DNA of 10,164 nt from an uncultured Elioraea sp. Lineage in GTDB: Bacteria; Pseudomonadota; Alphaproteobacteria; Acetobacterales; Acetobacteraceae. Below the pieces are notes generated by a model, which was not told where the DNA came from, did no database searches, and saw only the letters and a list, made by a program, of their open reading frames with translations. Below are positions 1-7,305 of this stretch, one piece after another; position 1 is the stretch's first letter; each line of letters opens with the position of its first letter. The position numbers and the translations under genes were made by a program. The stretch covers positions 1 to 10,164 of the forward strand of contig CALKJX010000207.1 of the NCBI GenBank assembly GCA_937995555.1. The letters run 5' to 3'.

Positions 1-1485
1 CGCATCCCGGCGGCCTATGCGCGGCTGATGGAGCATCGCGGCCTCACCTGGGGCTACCGCACCACGCCCGACCCGGCGAGCGGCAACCGCGCGATCCTCT
101 ATCCGCGCGGGCGGGGCCTCGGCGGCTCGTCCGCGATCAACGGCATGATCCATATCCGCGGCCAGCCGCAGGACTACGACCGCTGGGCGCAGAAGGGCTG
201 CATCGGCTGGTCCTATGACGATCTCGTGCCGTATTTCCGCCGTTCGGAACGATACGAAGCCGCACGCGATCCGGAGCGCGGCCGCGACGGCGCCGTCGCG
301 GTCGAGCAGGGGGTGGATCGCGGGCCGCTGCTCGAGGCGTTCGTCGCCGCCGCGCAAGCGATGGGGCTGCCCTATCTCGAGGACTACAACGGCCGGGTGC
401 AGGACGGGGTCGCCTGGACGCAGCAGGCGCGCGGCGGGCGCTGGCGGAGTTCGGCCAAGACCGCCTATCTCGACCCTGCGATCGGCCGGCCGAACCTCGG
501 CGTGATCACCGGGGCGCTCTGCCGGCGCGTCGTGGTCGAGGGCGGACGCGCGAGCGGGGTGGAGATCGAGCGGGGCGGACGGCGCGAGACGATCACGGCC
601 GCACGCGGCGTCGTGCTCGCCGCCGGCGCGATCGGCTCGCCGCAGCTCCTCCAGCTCTCCGGCATCGGCCCGGGCGCGCTGCTCGCGCGCCATGGCATTC
701 CCGTGGTGCACGACCTGCCCGGCGTGGGGCGCAACCTGCAGGACCACTACCTGGTGCGCATGACCTGGCGGGTGCGCAACGTCGGCACCGCGAACGAACG
801 GAGCCGGGGGATCAGGCTGGCCTGGGAGGTGGCGAAATGGGCCTTCGGCGGGCGCGGCATCCTGACCTGCTCGCCCGGCATGATCCTGTGCTTCCCGCGC
901 TCGCGCGAAGGGCTGGAAAGCCCCGACATCCAGGCCGTGGTCGCGCCCGGCTCATGGCGGCAGGGCACGTTCGGGGCGCTGGAAGACGAGCCCGGCGTGT
1001 CGATGGGGGTGTGGCAGCACCGGCCGGAGAGTGTAGGCGAGGTCGAGATCGTCTCGCCCGACCCGGCGGTGTCACCGTCGATCCGGCCCGGCTACCTGAC
1101 GGCCGAGGCGGACCGGCGCGCGCTGCTCTGGGGCATCCGGTTCTGCCGGCGCTGGATCGGCCAGGCGCCGCTCGACCCGTATCGCGGGGACGAGACGCTG
1201 CCGGGTGGGAACGCCGAGAGCGACGAGGAGCTGCTCGCCTTCGCGCGCGCCTACGGTTCGACCACGTATCATCCCTGCGGGACGTGCCGCATGGGCCCCG
1301 CGGGAGACGCCATGGCGGTGCTCGACCCGCGGCTGCGCGCGCGCGGGGTCGGCGCGCTGTGGGTGGCCGATGCCTCGGCCTTCCCCGACATGATCAGCGC
1401 CAACACCAATGCGACGGTCTATGCGCTGGCCGAGAAGGCGTCGGACCTGATCAGGAACGACCTGCGGGAGCGACCCTCACCCTGA
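1..1485 (+). CDS. GMC-family FAD-dependent oxidoreductase (choline/alcohol dehydrogenase-like), 5'-truncated by window edge
   Basis: The reading frame is open from base 1, so the first ATG (28) is internal and the gene starts outside the window; 494 residues are visible. Family members oxidise alcohols (choline, aliphatic or aryl alcohols, sugars) with FAD. Visible hallmarks are GMC signature 1 (GRGLGGSSAINGMIHIRG, codons from about 108), signature 2 (GAIGSPQLLQLSGIGP, about 627-674), a mid-protein substrate domain, and the C-terminal TTYHPCGTCRMG block whose His (codon 1270-1272) is the expected catalytic base. This is followed by VADASAFPD and ANTNAT, where Asn (codon 1402-1404) takes the place of the second catalytic residue. 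The end (ALAEKASDLI) is typical. The missing part should be about 30-50 residues carrying the FAD-binding GxGxxG; it cannot be checked here. The substrate cannot be assigned: betA-like is possible, but the family is broad. The gene converges on fusA with only 70 bases between stops. Confidence 0.93.
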   Translation, partial: RIPAAYARLMEHRGLTWGYRTTPDPASGNRAILYPRGRGLGGSSAINGMIHIRGQPQDYDRWAQKGCIGWSYDDLVPYFRRSERYEAARDPERGRDGAVAVEQGVDRGPLLEAFVAAAQAMGLPYLEDYNGRVQDGVAWTQQARGGRWRSSAKTAYLDPAIGRPNLGVITGALCRRVVVEGGRASGVEIERGGRRETITAARGVVLAAGAIGSPQLLQLSGIGPGALLARHGIPVVHDLPGVGRNLQDHYLVRMTWRVRNVGTANERSRGIRLAWEVAKWAFGGRGILTCSPGMILCFPRSREGLESPDIQAVVAPGSWRQGTFGALEDEPGVSMGVWQHRPESVGEVEIVSPDPAVSPSIRPGYLTAEADRRALLWGIRFCRRWIGQAPLDPYRGDETLPGGNAESDEELLAFARAYGSTTYHPCGTCRMGPAGDAMAVLDPRLRARGVGALWVADASAFPDMISANTNATVYALAEKASDLIRNDLRERPSP

Positions 1486-1486
1486 T

Positions 1487-1509
1487 CCTCTCCCGCATCG
1501 CGGGAGAGG
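1487..1509. repeat. Perfect 10-bp inverted repeat at the GMC/fusA junction, part of an extragenic palindromic element
   Basis: CCTCTCCCGC (1487-1496), loop ATC, GCGGGAGAGG (1500-1509). It is preceded by CCCTCACCCTGA (1474-1485), which overlaps the GMC stop codon. The pattern CCCTCACCCTGA plus CTCTCCCGC/GCGGGAGAG is the common proteobacterial extragenic repeat that, when translated, gives strings such as LTLILSRIAGEG. It lies between convergent stops and could act as a bidirectional terminator, but neither side has a T-run, so an intrinsic terminator is not demonstrated. Confidence 0.75.
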
Positions 1510-1555
1510 GAACCCGGAACCGACGTTGCGTCCTCTCGCCGGCGCGCGGCAAGGA

Positions 1556-3634
1556 TCAGGCCGACTTCGCCATGATCTGTTCGGCGATGTTCCGCGGCAC
1601 CGGGTCGTAGTGGTGGAACTGCATCGTGAACGACGCCCGTCCCTTCGACATCGAGCGCAGATCGGAGATGTAGCCGAACATCTCCGACAGCGGCACATGC
1701 GCGCGCACGATCACCGAGGTGCCCAGGATGTCCTGGCTCTGGATCATGCCGCGGCGGCGGTTGAGGTCGCCCACCACGTCGCCGACGTGATCCGGCGGCG
1801 TCGTCACCTCCACGTCCATGATCGGCTCGAGGATGATCGGCCCGGCCTTCTTCATGCCCTCGCGGAAGCACGCCTTGGCGGCGATCTCGAACGCCATCGC
1901 CGAGGAGTCGACGTCGTGGTACTTGCCGTCCACCAGCGTGTACTTGAAGTCCACGGTGGGGAAGCCGGCGAGCACCCCGGTCTCGGCCTGCACCTTGATG
2001 CCCTTCTCGACCGCCGGGATGTACTCCTTCGGCACCGCGCCGCCGACCACCGCGTTCTCGAACACCACCCCGCCGTTGCGGTCGAGCGGCTCGAACACGA
2101 TCTTGACCTCGGCGTACTGGCCCGACCCGCCGGTCTGCTTCTTGTGCGTGTAGGTCTCGGTGTGGCTGCGCGTGATGGTCTCGCGATAGGCCACCTGCGG
2201 CGCGCCGATATTCGCCTCGACGCCGTATTCACGCTTCAGCCGGTCGATGATGATCTCCAGATGGAGCTCGCCCATGCCCGACAGGATCGTCTGGCCAGTC
2301 TCCGGATCGGTGCGCAGGCGTAGCGACGGATCCTCGGCCGCGAGCTTCTGCAGCCCGAGCGTCATCTTCTCGATCGAGTCCTTGGTCTTGGGCTCGACCG
2401 AGATGTCGATCACCGGCACCGGGAAGGCCATGCGCTCCAGCACCACCGGGTCGGACGGATCGGCGAGCGTGTCGCCGGTCTGGGTGTCCTTCAGCCCGAT
2501 GAAGGCGGCGATGTCGCCGGCGTAGACCTCCTTGATCTCCTCGCGCTTGTCGGCGTGCATCTGGAACATCCGCCCGATGCGCTCCTTGTTGCCCTTCGTG
2601 GTGTTGAGCACCTGGTCGCCCGAGCGCAGCACGCCCGAGTAGACGCGCACGAAGGTCAGCGTGCCGTACTTGGCGTTGATGATCTTGAAGGCGAGGCCGG
2701 TGAACGGCGCGTCCTCGCTGATGACGATCTCGCGCCCCTCCTCCTGCGAGCCCTCGGGCGGGACGGTGCGGATGCCCGGCACCTCGTTCGGCGCCGGCAG
2801 ATAGTCGAGCACGGCGTCGAGCAGCGGCTGCACACCCTTGTTCTTGAACGCCGTGCCGCAGAGCACGGGGCGGAAGGTCCCGGCGATCGTGCCCTTCTTG
2901 ATGCAGCGCTTCAGCGTCTCGACCGCGACGTCGCCCTTGTCGAAATACTCCTCCATCGCCGCGTCATCGACCGAGAGCGCGGTGTCGAGCAGCTTCTGGC
3001 GGTACTCCTTCGCCTTCTCCATCAGGTCGGCCGGGATGGGCGCGTCCTTGAACGAGGCGCCGAGTTCCGAGCCGTCCCAGACGATCGCCTTCATCTCGAC
3101 AAGATCGACCACGCCGACGAACCTGTCCTCGGCGCCGATCGGAAGCTGGATCTCCAGCGGCACGATGCCGAGCTTGTCGATCAGCGACTGCACGGCCTTG
3201 TAGAAATCGGCGCCGGTGCGATCCATCTTGTTGATGAAGATGATGCGCGGAACGTTGTAGCGGTCGGCGAGGCGCCAGTTGGTCTCGCTCTGCGGCTGCA
3301 CGCCGGCCACACCCTCGATAATGAAGATCGCGCCGTCGAGCACGCGCAAGGAGCGGTTCACCTCGATGTTGAAGTCGATGTGGCCGGGCGTGTCGATGAT
3401 GTTGATCCGGTGGTCCTTCCACTCGGCCGTCACCGCGGCGGAGGTGATGGTGATGCCGCGCTCGCGCTCCTGCTCCATGTAGTCGGTGGTGGTGGAGCCC
3501 TCGTGCACCTCGCCGACCTTATGGCTGCGGCCAGTGTAGTAGAGGATGCGCTCCGTCGTCGTCGTCTTGCCCGCGTCGATATGCGCGGTGATGCCGATGT
3601 TACGGATACGCGACAGCGGTACGTTGCGCGGCAC
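1556..3634 (-). CDS. fusA: Translation elongation factor G (EF-G)
   Basis: A complete 692-residue GTPase that drives translocation on the ribosome and, with RRF, ribosome recycling; it is cytoplasmic. G1 is AHIDAGKTT (17-25), the switch I Thr is in RGITI (T62), G3 is DTPGH (81-85, catalytic H85) and G4 is NKMD (135-138). Domain II follows (FTGLAFKI...), then domain III (SGMGELHLEI), domain IV with GSGQYAEV and the tip loop YHDVDSSAMAF, and domain V with EPIMDVEV and DLNRRRG. Length is normal (about 690-705). The start is GTG, chosen because it gives the usual N-terminus (PLSRIRNIGITAHID) and has AGGAGG five bases upstream. The canonical switch I string ATMDWMEQEQERGIT is replaced by TTTDYMEQERERGIT, and IEVERSLRVLDG by IEVNRSLRVLDG. 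The gene is not beside rpsL, rpsG or tuf, so it may be a relocated sole fusA or a second, divergent copy. Confidence 0.96.
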   Translation of the reverse strand: MPRNVPLSRIRNIGITAHIDAGKTTTTERILYYTGRSHKVGEVHEGSTTTDYMEQERERGITITSAAVTAEWKDHRINIIDTPGHIDFNIEVNRSLRVLDGAIFIIEGVAGVQPQSETNWRLADRYNVPRIIFINKMDRTGADFYKAVQSLIDKLGIVPLEIQLPIGAEDRFVGVVDLVEMKAIVWDGSELGASFKDAPIPADLMEKAKEYRQKLLDTALSVDDAAMEEYFDKGDVAVETLKRCIKKGTIAGTFRPVLCGTAFKNKGVQPLLDAVLDYLPAPNEVPGIRTVPPEGSQEEGREIVISEDAPFTGLAFKIINAKYGTLTFVRVYSGVLRSGDQVLNTTKGNKERIGRMFQMHADKREEIKEVYAGDIAAFIGLKDTQTGDTLADPSDPVVLERMAFPVPVIDISVEPKTKDSIEKMTLGLQKLAAEDPSLRLRTDPETGQTILSGMGELHLEIIIDRLKREYGVEANIGAPQVAYRETITRSHTETYTHKKQTGGSGQYAEVKIVFEPLDRNGGVVFENAVVGGAVPKEYIPAVEKGIKVQAETGVLAGFPTVDFKYTLVDGKYHDVDSSAMAFEIAAKACFREGMKKAGPIILEPIMDVEVTTPPDHVGDVVGDLNRRRGMIQSQDILGTSVIVRAHVPLSEMFGYISDLRSMSKGRASFTMQFHHYDPVPRNIAEQIMAKSA

Positions 3635-3809
3635 GGCGGCCTCCTGGTCGTGCCCCCGGCAGGGCGGGGTCTCGTGAAAAACTGCGGGCGCGGCCGGCGG
3701 GGGTGCTCACCACCGCCTCGACCGCGCCGCGCTTCCGGATCGGCGGCTTTCTGACGGAGCGCGGCCGAAAATGCAAGCTTCGCGCGCCCGGCGCGGGGCT
3801 GGGCCGCGC
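3635..3809 (-). other. 175-base intergenic region between transporter operon and fusA; fusA leader with a possible hairpin
   Basis: No gene is seen. On the minus strand it must end the transporter transcript and probably start fusA. An imperfect hairpin lies at 3696-3717: GGCGG/CCGCC plus GGT/ACC with one mismatched pair and loop GCTC. On the minus strand a TTTTT tract follows 14 bases later (3677-3681), too far for a standard intrinsic terminator. I could not find a convincing -35/-10 pair; a TTGCAT (3776-3771) has no good -10 partner. Confidence 0.4.
3640..3645 (-). promoter_or_regulatory. Shine-Dalgarno of fusA, fixing its GTG start
   Basis: Read on the minus strand this is AGGAGG, a perfect anti-16S match, five bases before the GTG at 3634-3632. 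No ATG with comparable context lies nearby, so the GTG is the start. Confidence 0.85.
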
Positions 3810-4706
3810 TCAGCGCACGCGCGGGTCGGCAAGCCGGTGCGCCAAGTCGGCCAGCAGGTTGGCCGCGATCACCCCGAGCGCGAACAGCACGACGACCGAT
3901 TGCAGCACGGTCCAGTCGCGCCCGGCGATCGCCTGGAACGCGAGGCTACCCAGCCCCGGCAGGCCGAACAGCACCTCCATGGTCAGCGCTCCCGAGACCA
4001 GCCCCCCCAGGATGAGGCCCGAGACCGCACTCAGCACCCCGGCTGCGTTCGGCAGCACGTGGCGCAGCACGATCGCGCCCGGCCCGAGTCCCTTGGCGCG
4101 CGCCGAGCGGATGTAGGGGGTGGCGAGGATCTCCTTCAGCTCCTCGTGCAGCGGCTTGGCGATCTGCCCGGCGATGTCGATCCCCAGCACCAGCACCGGC
4201 ATCAGGATCTGTCCGCGCACCGGCAGCCAGCCGAGCCAGATCGAGAACACCAGGATGCCGGCGAGCCCGACGCAGAAGGTCGGCAGGGCGATCGACCAGA
4301 CATTCAGCACCTGCACGAGTCCGGGCCAGACGCCGTTAGGCCGGGCCGCGGCCACCGCCGCGATGCTGACCCCGAGCGCCAGACCGAGGCCGAGCGCCAG
4401 GGTCGCGAGCGTCAGGGTGTGCGGCAGGGCGTAGCCGATCATCTCGGCGACCGGCCGGTTGTAGCGCAGGCTCAGCCCGAGATCGCCCGCGAGCGCACCA
4501 CCGACCCAGCGCAGGAACTGCGTGCCCCATCCGGCGTCCAGGCCGAGCTCGATCCTGAGCGCCTGCTGTTCCGCCTCGCTCAGGTCGCCCTCGATGCCGA
4601 GCACGTCGACCACGTCGCCGGGAATCACACGCATCAGCAGGAAGACCAGCACGCCGATCGCGGCCGCCGTCAGCAGCTGGCGCAGCACCGGCGCGGCGAG
4701 CCGCAT
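3810..4706 (-). CDS. ABC transporter permease, DppB/OppB-like (peptide/nickel family)
   Basis: A 298-residue inner-membrane subunit of a family 5-type importer (binding-protein-dependent transport inner membrane component). The N-terminus has a membrane segment at about 11-27, then LMRVIPGDVVD and ELGLDAGWGTQF...GDLGLSL, the periplasmic N-terminal block typical of DppB-type subunits. Further hydrophobic segments lie at about 92-121, 133-155, 167-182, 221-245 and 268-288. The EAA loop that contacts the ATPase is at about 198-220 (YIRSARAKGLGPGAIVLRHV-LPN). The ATG at 4706 overlaps the TGA of the upstream permease (TGATG), so translation is probably coupled. This gene ends the operon; no ATPase gene follows before fusA. 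The substrate (dipeptide, oligopeptide, nickel, glutathione or other) cannot be told. Confidence 0.92.
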   Translation of the reverse strand: MRLAAPVLRQLLTAAAIGVLVFLLMRVIPGDVVDVLGIEGDLSEAEQQALRIELGLDAGWGTQFLRWVGGALAGDLGLSLRYNRPVAEMIGYALPHTLTLATLALGLGLALGVSIAAVAAARPNGVWPGLVQVLNVWSIALPTFCVGLAGILVFSIWLGWLPVRGQILMPVLVLGIDIAGQIAKPLHEELKEILATPYIRSARAKGLGPGAIVLRHVLPNAAGVLSAVSGLILGGLVSGALTMEVLFGLPGLGSLAFQAIAGRDWTVLQSVVVLFALGVIAANLLADLAHRLADPRVR

Positions 4707-5578
4707 CAGCCCGTCCCCGTCCGCAGCGGATCGGCGGCGGCGCGGATGCGGTCGCCGGCGACCGCCAGGACCAGCGTCAGCACCGACAGGGCGATCACCG
4801 GGGCCAGCACGGCGGGCGGCGCGCGTTCGACGAAGGGCAGGCCGGCGGCGATCATCCGTCCCCAGGTCGGCGTCTCGGGTGAAACACCGAGGCCGAGGAA
4901 GGACAGCACACTTTCGGTGGTGACGGCGCGCGGCAGGATGATCGCCGCCTGGGTGATCAGCGCGCCGGCCACATTCGGCGCGATGTGCCGGCGCAGGATC
5001 ACGGCCGGATGGGTGCCCGAGGCCACCGCCGCCTCGACATAGGCGGCTGCGCGCTCGCGCAGCCAGGCCTGGCGCGCGACCACGGCGAAGGTCGGCGCAA
5101 AGGAGAGGCCGATGGCGATGGTCACCGGCCCGACACCGGTACCGAGCGCCACCATCAACGCGAGGCCGAGCAGCACCGACGGCAGGGCGCGGATTATGTC
5201 GATGAGGCCGAACATCAGCGCGGCCGGCAGCGCGCCGGCGGCGAGCGCAGTGAGGCCCAGCACGGCGCCCACCGCGAGCGCGAGCGCGGTCGCGCCGGCC
5301 GCGACCAGCACCGTGATCCGCGCCCCGGCGAGCAGCCGGGACAGCACGTCGCGGCCGAGATTGTCGGTGCCGAGCCAGGCGCCGGGCCGGGGCGTCAGGT
5401 TGCGCGCCGCGAGGTCCTGCCAGAGCGGGTCCTGCGGCGCGACCAGCGGGCCGAGCAGCGCCAGCAGGGCCACCGCGCCGAGCAGCAGCAGCGGCACGCG
5501 CCAGGGCGAGGCCGGCGCCGAGGCCGGCCCGTCGAGGCTGTCGGCGGGGCGCCAGCCGGAAAGTGGCGCTTCGGGCAT
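4706..5578 (-). CDS. ABC transporter permease, DppC/OppC-like (peptide/nickel family)
   Basis: A 290-residue inner-membrane partner of the DppB-like subunit. After a proline/alanine-rich cytoplasmic tail and a first membrane segment (about 28-46) comes LGTDNLGRDVLSRLLAGAR (69-87), the diagnostic N-terminal block of DppC-type permeases. The EAA loop is at about 180-202 (YVEAAVASGTHPAVILRRHI-APN), followed by TTESVLSFLGLGVSPETPTWGRM, also typical of this side of the heterodimer. The frame stays open to 5803, but I place the start at the ATG at 5578: upstream codons overlap the binding-protein gene and encode repeat-derived residues (SPHPDPLRRGG). The Shine-Dalgarno is weak. The order C-then-B is the reverse of the usual dppBC arrangement. 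Confidence 0.9.
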   Translation of the reverse strand: MPEAPLSGWRPADSLDGPASAPASPWRVPLLLLGAVALLALLGPLVAPQDPLWQDLAARNLTPRPGAWLGTDNLGRDVLSRLLAGARITVLVAAGATALALAVGAVLGLTALAAGALPAALMFGLIDIIRALPSVLLGLALMVALGTGVGPVTIAIGLSFAPTFAVVARQAWLRERAAAYVEAAVASGTHPAVILRRHIAPNVAGALITQAAIILPRAVTTESVLSFLGLGVSPETPTWGRMIAAGLPFVERAPPAVLAPVIALSVLTLVLAVAGDRIRAAADPLRTGTG

Positions 5579-5599
5579 CGTGAACCGCCAGCGCCCTCG

Positions 5600-5643
5600 T
5601 CCCTGCCCGCCCCCGCGCCGGAGCGGGTCAGGGTGAGGAGAGG
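5600..5643. repeat. Extragenic palindromic repeat copy inside the transporter operon
   Basis: On the minus strand it reads CCTCACCCTGACCCGCTCC, sharing CTCACCCTGA with the copy at the GMC/fusA junction. It continues into a GC hairpin (CCCGC 5612-5616, GCGGG 5623-5627). The translated signature SPHPDPLRRGG in the overlapping frame is typical of this repeat family in proteobacteria. It fills most of the gap between the binding-protein stop and the DppC-like start, so it is transcribed within the operon. Confidence 0.65.
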
Positions 5644-5649
5644 CTCCGC

Positions 5650-7182
5650 TCAGCCGAGCTTCGCGAAGGCCACACCGCCATCGACGCGGTTGGCGCCCCA
5701 GGTGAAGCCGGGGCTCCAGCCGGTCACTTCCCTGCGGTTGGCGATCGCCTCGGCGGCATGGCCGATCACGACGGTCCAGTACCGGTCCATCGCGTGCCGC
5801 CATGCGTCCAGATAGAGCGCGCGCCGCCGGTCGAGATCGGTCGCCGCGACTGCCTGGCGGACCAGGGCATCGAAGGCCGGATCCTGCGGCCCACCCCAGA
5901 GTCCGACATTCGGCCCGTCCGACATCAGACGGATGAAGCGCAGGAAGATGTCGGCGCGCGGCCCGGACGCGAAGGGCGCGAGATCCCAGTCATAGGCGTT
6001 CAGCCGCCGCTGCGCGCCGAGGTCGTCGAGGGCGACATGCTCCACCTGGAAGCCCAGGCCTCGCATCGCCTGAGCCGCCGCCTGGGCGTATTCGGTCTGC
6101 CAGGAGACGATCCGCAGCGCCGTGCGCGCCGGCTCCACCCCCTCCGCGCGCAGCAGCGCGCGGGCGCGGTCGAGATCGGGCGTGGCGTGTCGGTCGGCCT
6201 TGTGCAGCGCCTCGTCCCAGTAGAACTGGCCGGGGGCGGCCATCTGGTTCGTCACGACACCGGCATCGCCCGCGATCAGCCGCATCAGCCCGGGCTTGTC
6301 CATGGCGCAGGCGATCGCCTCGCGCACCTTGACGCGGTCGAAGGGCGGGCGCGGGCGCCGGTTGTTGAAGGACCAGAAATACCAGCTCGTGTCCTTCATG
6401 AACTGCACCTGGATGTTCGGGTCGGCCTTCAGCTCCGGCAGGGCGGGAAAGCGGGCGCGCGCGATGTGCAGATCGCCGGCGCGCAGCGCGAGCGAGGGGT
6501 CGTCCATGTCGCGCAGCACGAACTCCACCGCCTCGGCGCGCGGCAGCCCGGCCTGCCAGTAGCCGTCATGCGCCTCGCCGCGGAACAGCTCGTTCGGCAC
6601 CCAGCGGGTGAACCGGAACGGCCCCGTGCCGATCGGCTGGCGGATCGTGCCGGCCCAGCCGTCGCTCTCCGGCGCGACGATCCAGAGCTCGGACAGCAGG
6701 TTCAGCAGCGGGCCGTAGGGCTCGCTCATCTCCATCACGAAGCTGCGTGCATCCGGCGCCTCCAGCTTCGTGACCAGCTTCATGGGCGCCGAGAGCCAGC
6801 CGCGGCCGATGCGGTCGCGCACGCGCTCGGCATTCGCCCTCACGTCCTCGGCGGTCATCACGCGGCCGTTGTGGAAGCGCACGCCCTCGCGGATGCGGAA
6901 CACGTAGCGCCGCCCCCCATCCTCGACCTGCCAGGACTCGGCGAGATACGGGATCGCGCGACCGTCATCGGCGATGCTGGTCAGACCCTCGACATAGACC
7001 TGCTGCACCGCGATCGACCCCGTGTGGCGATGCGGATCGGCGGTGTCGAGGCCGAGCAGCGCGATCTTCAGCGTGCCGACGCGCTCGGCGGCGCGCGCGG
7101 CCCGGCCGGGCACGTGATCGAGCAGGCCGGCGGCGGCAAGCGCGGATGCGCCGGCGAACAACTTGCGTCGCGAGGTCGTCAT
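5650..7182 (-). CDS. ABC transporter substrate-binding protein, family 5 (peptide/nickel type), Tat-exported
   Basis: A 510-residue periplasmic receptor that would deliver ligand to the two permeases encoded downstream. The N-terminus MTTSRRKLFAGASALAAAG is a twin-arginine (Tat) signal (R5-R6) with a hydrophobic core and probable cleavage near A31/A32; there is no lipobox Cys, so it is a soluble periplasmic protein. The mature part has the family 5 fold signatures: YVFRIREGVRFHNGRVMTAEDVRA (about 91-114), PIGTGPFRFTRWVPNE, and FDRVKVREAIACAMDKPGL in the second lobe. Length is normal for the family. It is first in a three-gene operon and usually the most highly expressed member. Ligand specificity cannot be read from sequence. 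The ATG at 7182 is supported by a GGGGAG-type ribosome site. Confidence 0.93.
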   Translation of the reverse strand: MTTSRRKLFAGASALAAAGLLDHVPGRAARAAERVGTLKIALLGLDTADPHRHTGSIAVQQVYVEGLTSIADDGRAIPYLAESWQVEDGGRRYVFRIREGVRFHNGRVMTAEDVRANAERVRDRIGRGWLSAPMKLVTKLEAPDARSFVMEMSEPYGPLLNLLSELWIVAPESDGWAGTIRQPIGTGPFRFTRWVPNELFRGEAHDGYWQAGLPRAEAVEFVLRDMDDPSLALRAGDLHIARARFPALPELKADPNIQVQFMKDTSWYFWSFNNRRPRPPFDRVKVREAIACAMDKPGLMRLIAGDAGVVTNQMAAPGQFYWDEALHKADRHATPDLDRARALLRAEGVEPARTALRIVSWQTEYAQAAAQAMRGLGFQVEHVALDDLGAQRRLNAYDWDLAPFASGPRADIFLRFIRLMSDGPNVGLWGGPQDPAFDALVRQAVAATDLDRRRALYLDAWRHAMDRYWTVVIGHAAEAIANRREVTGWSPGFTWGANRVDGGVAFAKLG

Positions 7183-7188
7183 GGCGGC

Positions 7189-7195
7189 TCTCCCC
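7189..7195 (-). promoter_or_regulatory. Shine-Dalgarno of the substrate-binding protein gene
   Basis: On the minus strand GGGGAGA lies about six bases before the ATG at 7182, supporting that start and the intact Tat signal. Confidence 0.65.
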
Positions 7196-7258
7196 GTGGA
7201 TTGCGGGAGGGACGCTAGCGGCGGCCGCGCGGGTCGAACGCGAAGTTTCGGTGAAGCT

Positions 7259-7286
7259 GCGGCCGGCGGATGGACGGACCGGCCGC
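7259..7286. terminator. GC-rich hairpin downstream of ychF, possible terminator
   Basis: A perfect 8-bp stem GCGGCCGG (7259-7266) / CCGGCCGC (7279-7286) with a 12-base loop, 20 bases after the ychF stop. An alternative 6-bp stem GACCGG/CCGGTC (7277-7282 / 7292-7297) competes with it. There is no T-run after either on the minus strand, so intrinsic termination is only a suggestion. The rest of 7183-7305 shows no clear promoter to my eye, though the transporter operon needs one there or upstream. Confidence 0.3.
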
Positions 7287-7305
7287 GTTGTCCGGTCGGG
7301 TGCGC

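Noticed and set aside
3781..3800. GC palindrome right after the DppB-like stop as an intrinsic terminator
   Set aside because: The best stem is only about 5 bp (CGCGC/GCGCG) with a 3-base loop and no T-run; such short pairings are expected by chance at this GC content.
2555..5042. Long plus-strand open frames (399 and 423 codons) opposite fusA and the DppB-like permease
   Set aside because: Composition is that of reverse-complement shadows (His/Arg/Asp/Gln-rich) with no motif, and each lies over a gene with intact family signatures.
5579..5803. N-terminal extension of the DppC-like permease to 5803
   Set aside because: The extra 75 residues overlap the binding-protein gene and include repeat-derived SPHPDPLRRGG; the ATG at 5578 gives a normal family length.
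5758..7218. A 486-codon plus-strand open frame opposite the binding-protein gene
   Set aside because: Antisense shadow of a full-length family 5 binding protein with a proper signal peptide and ribosome site.
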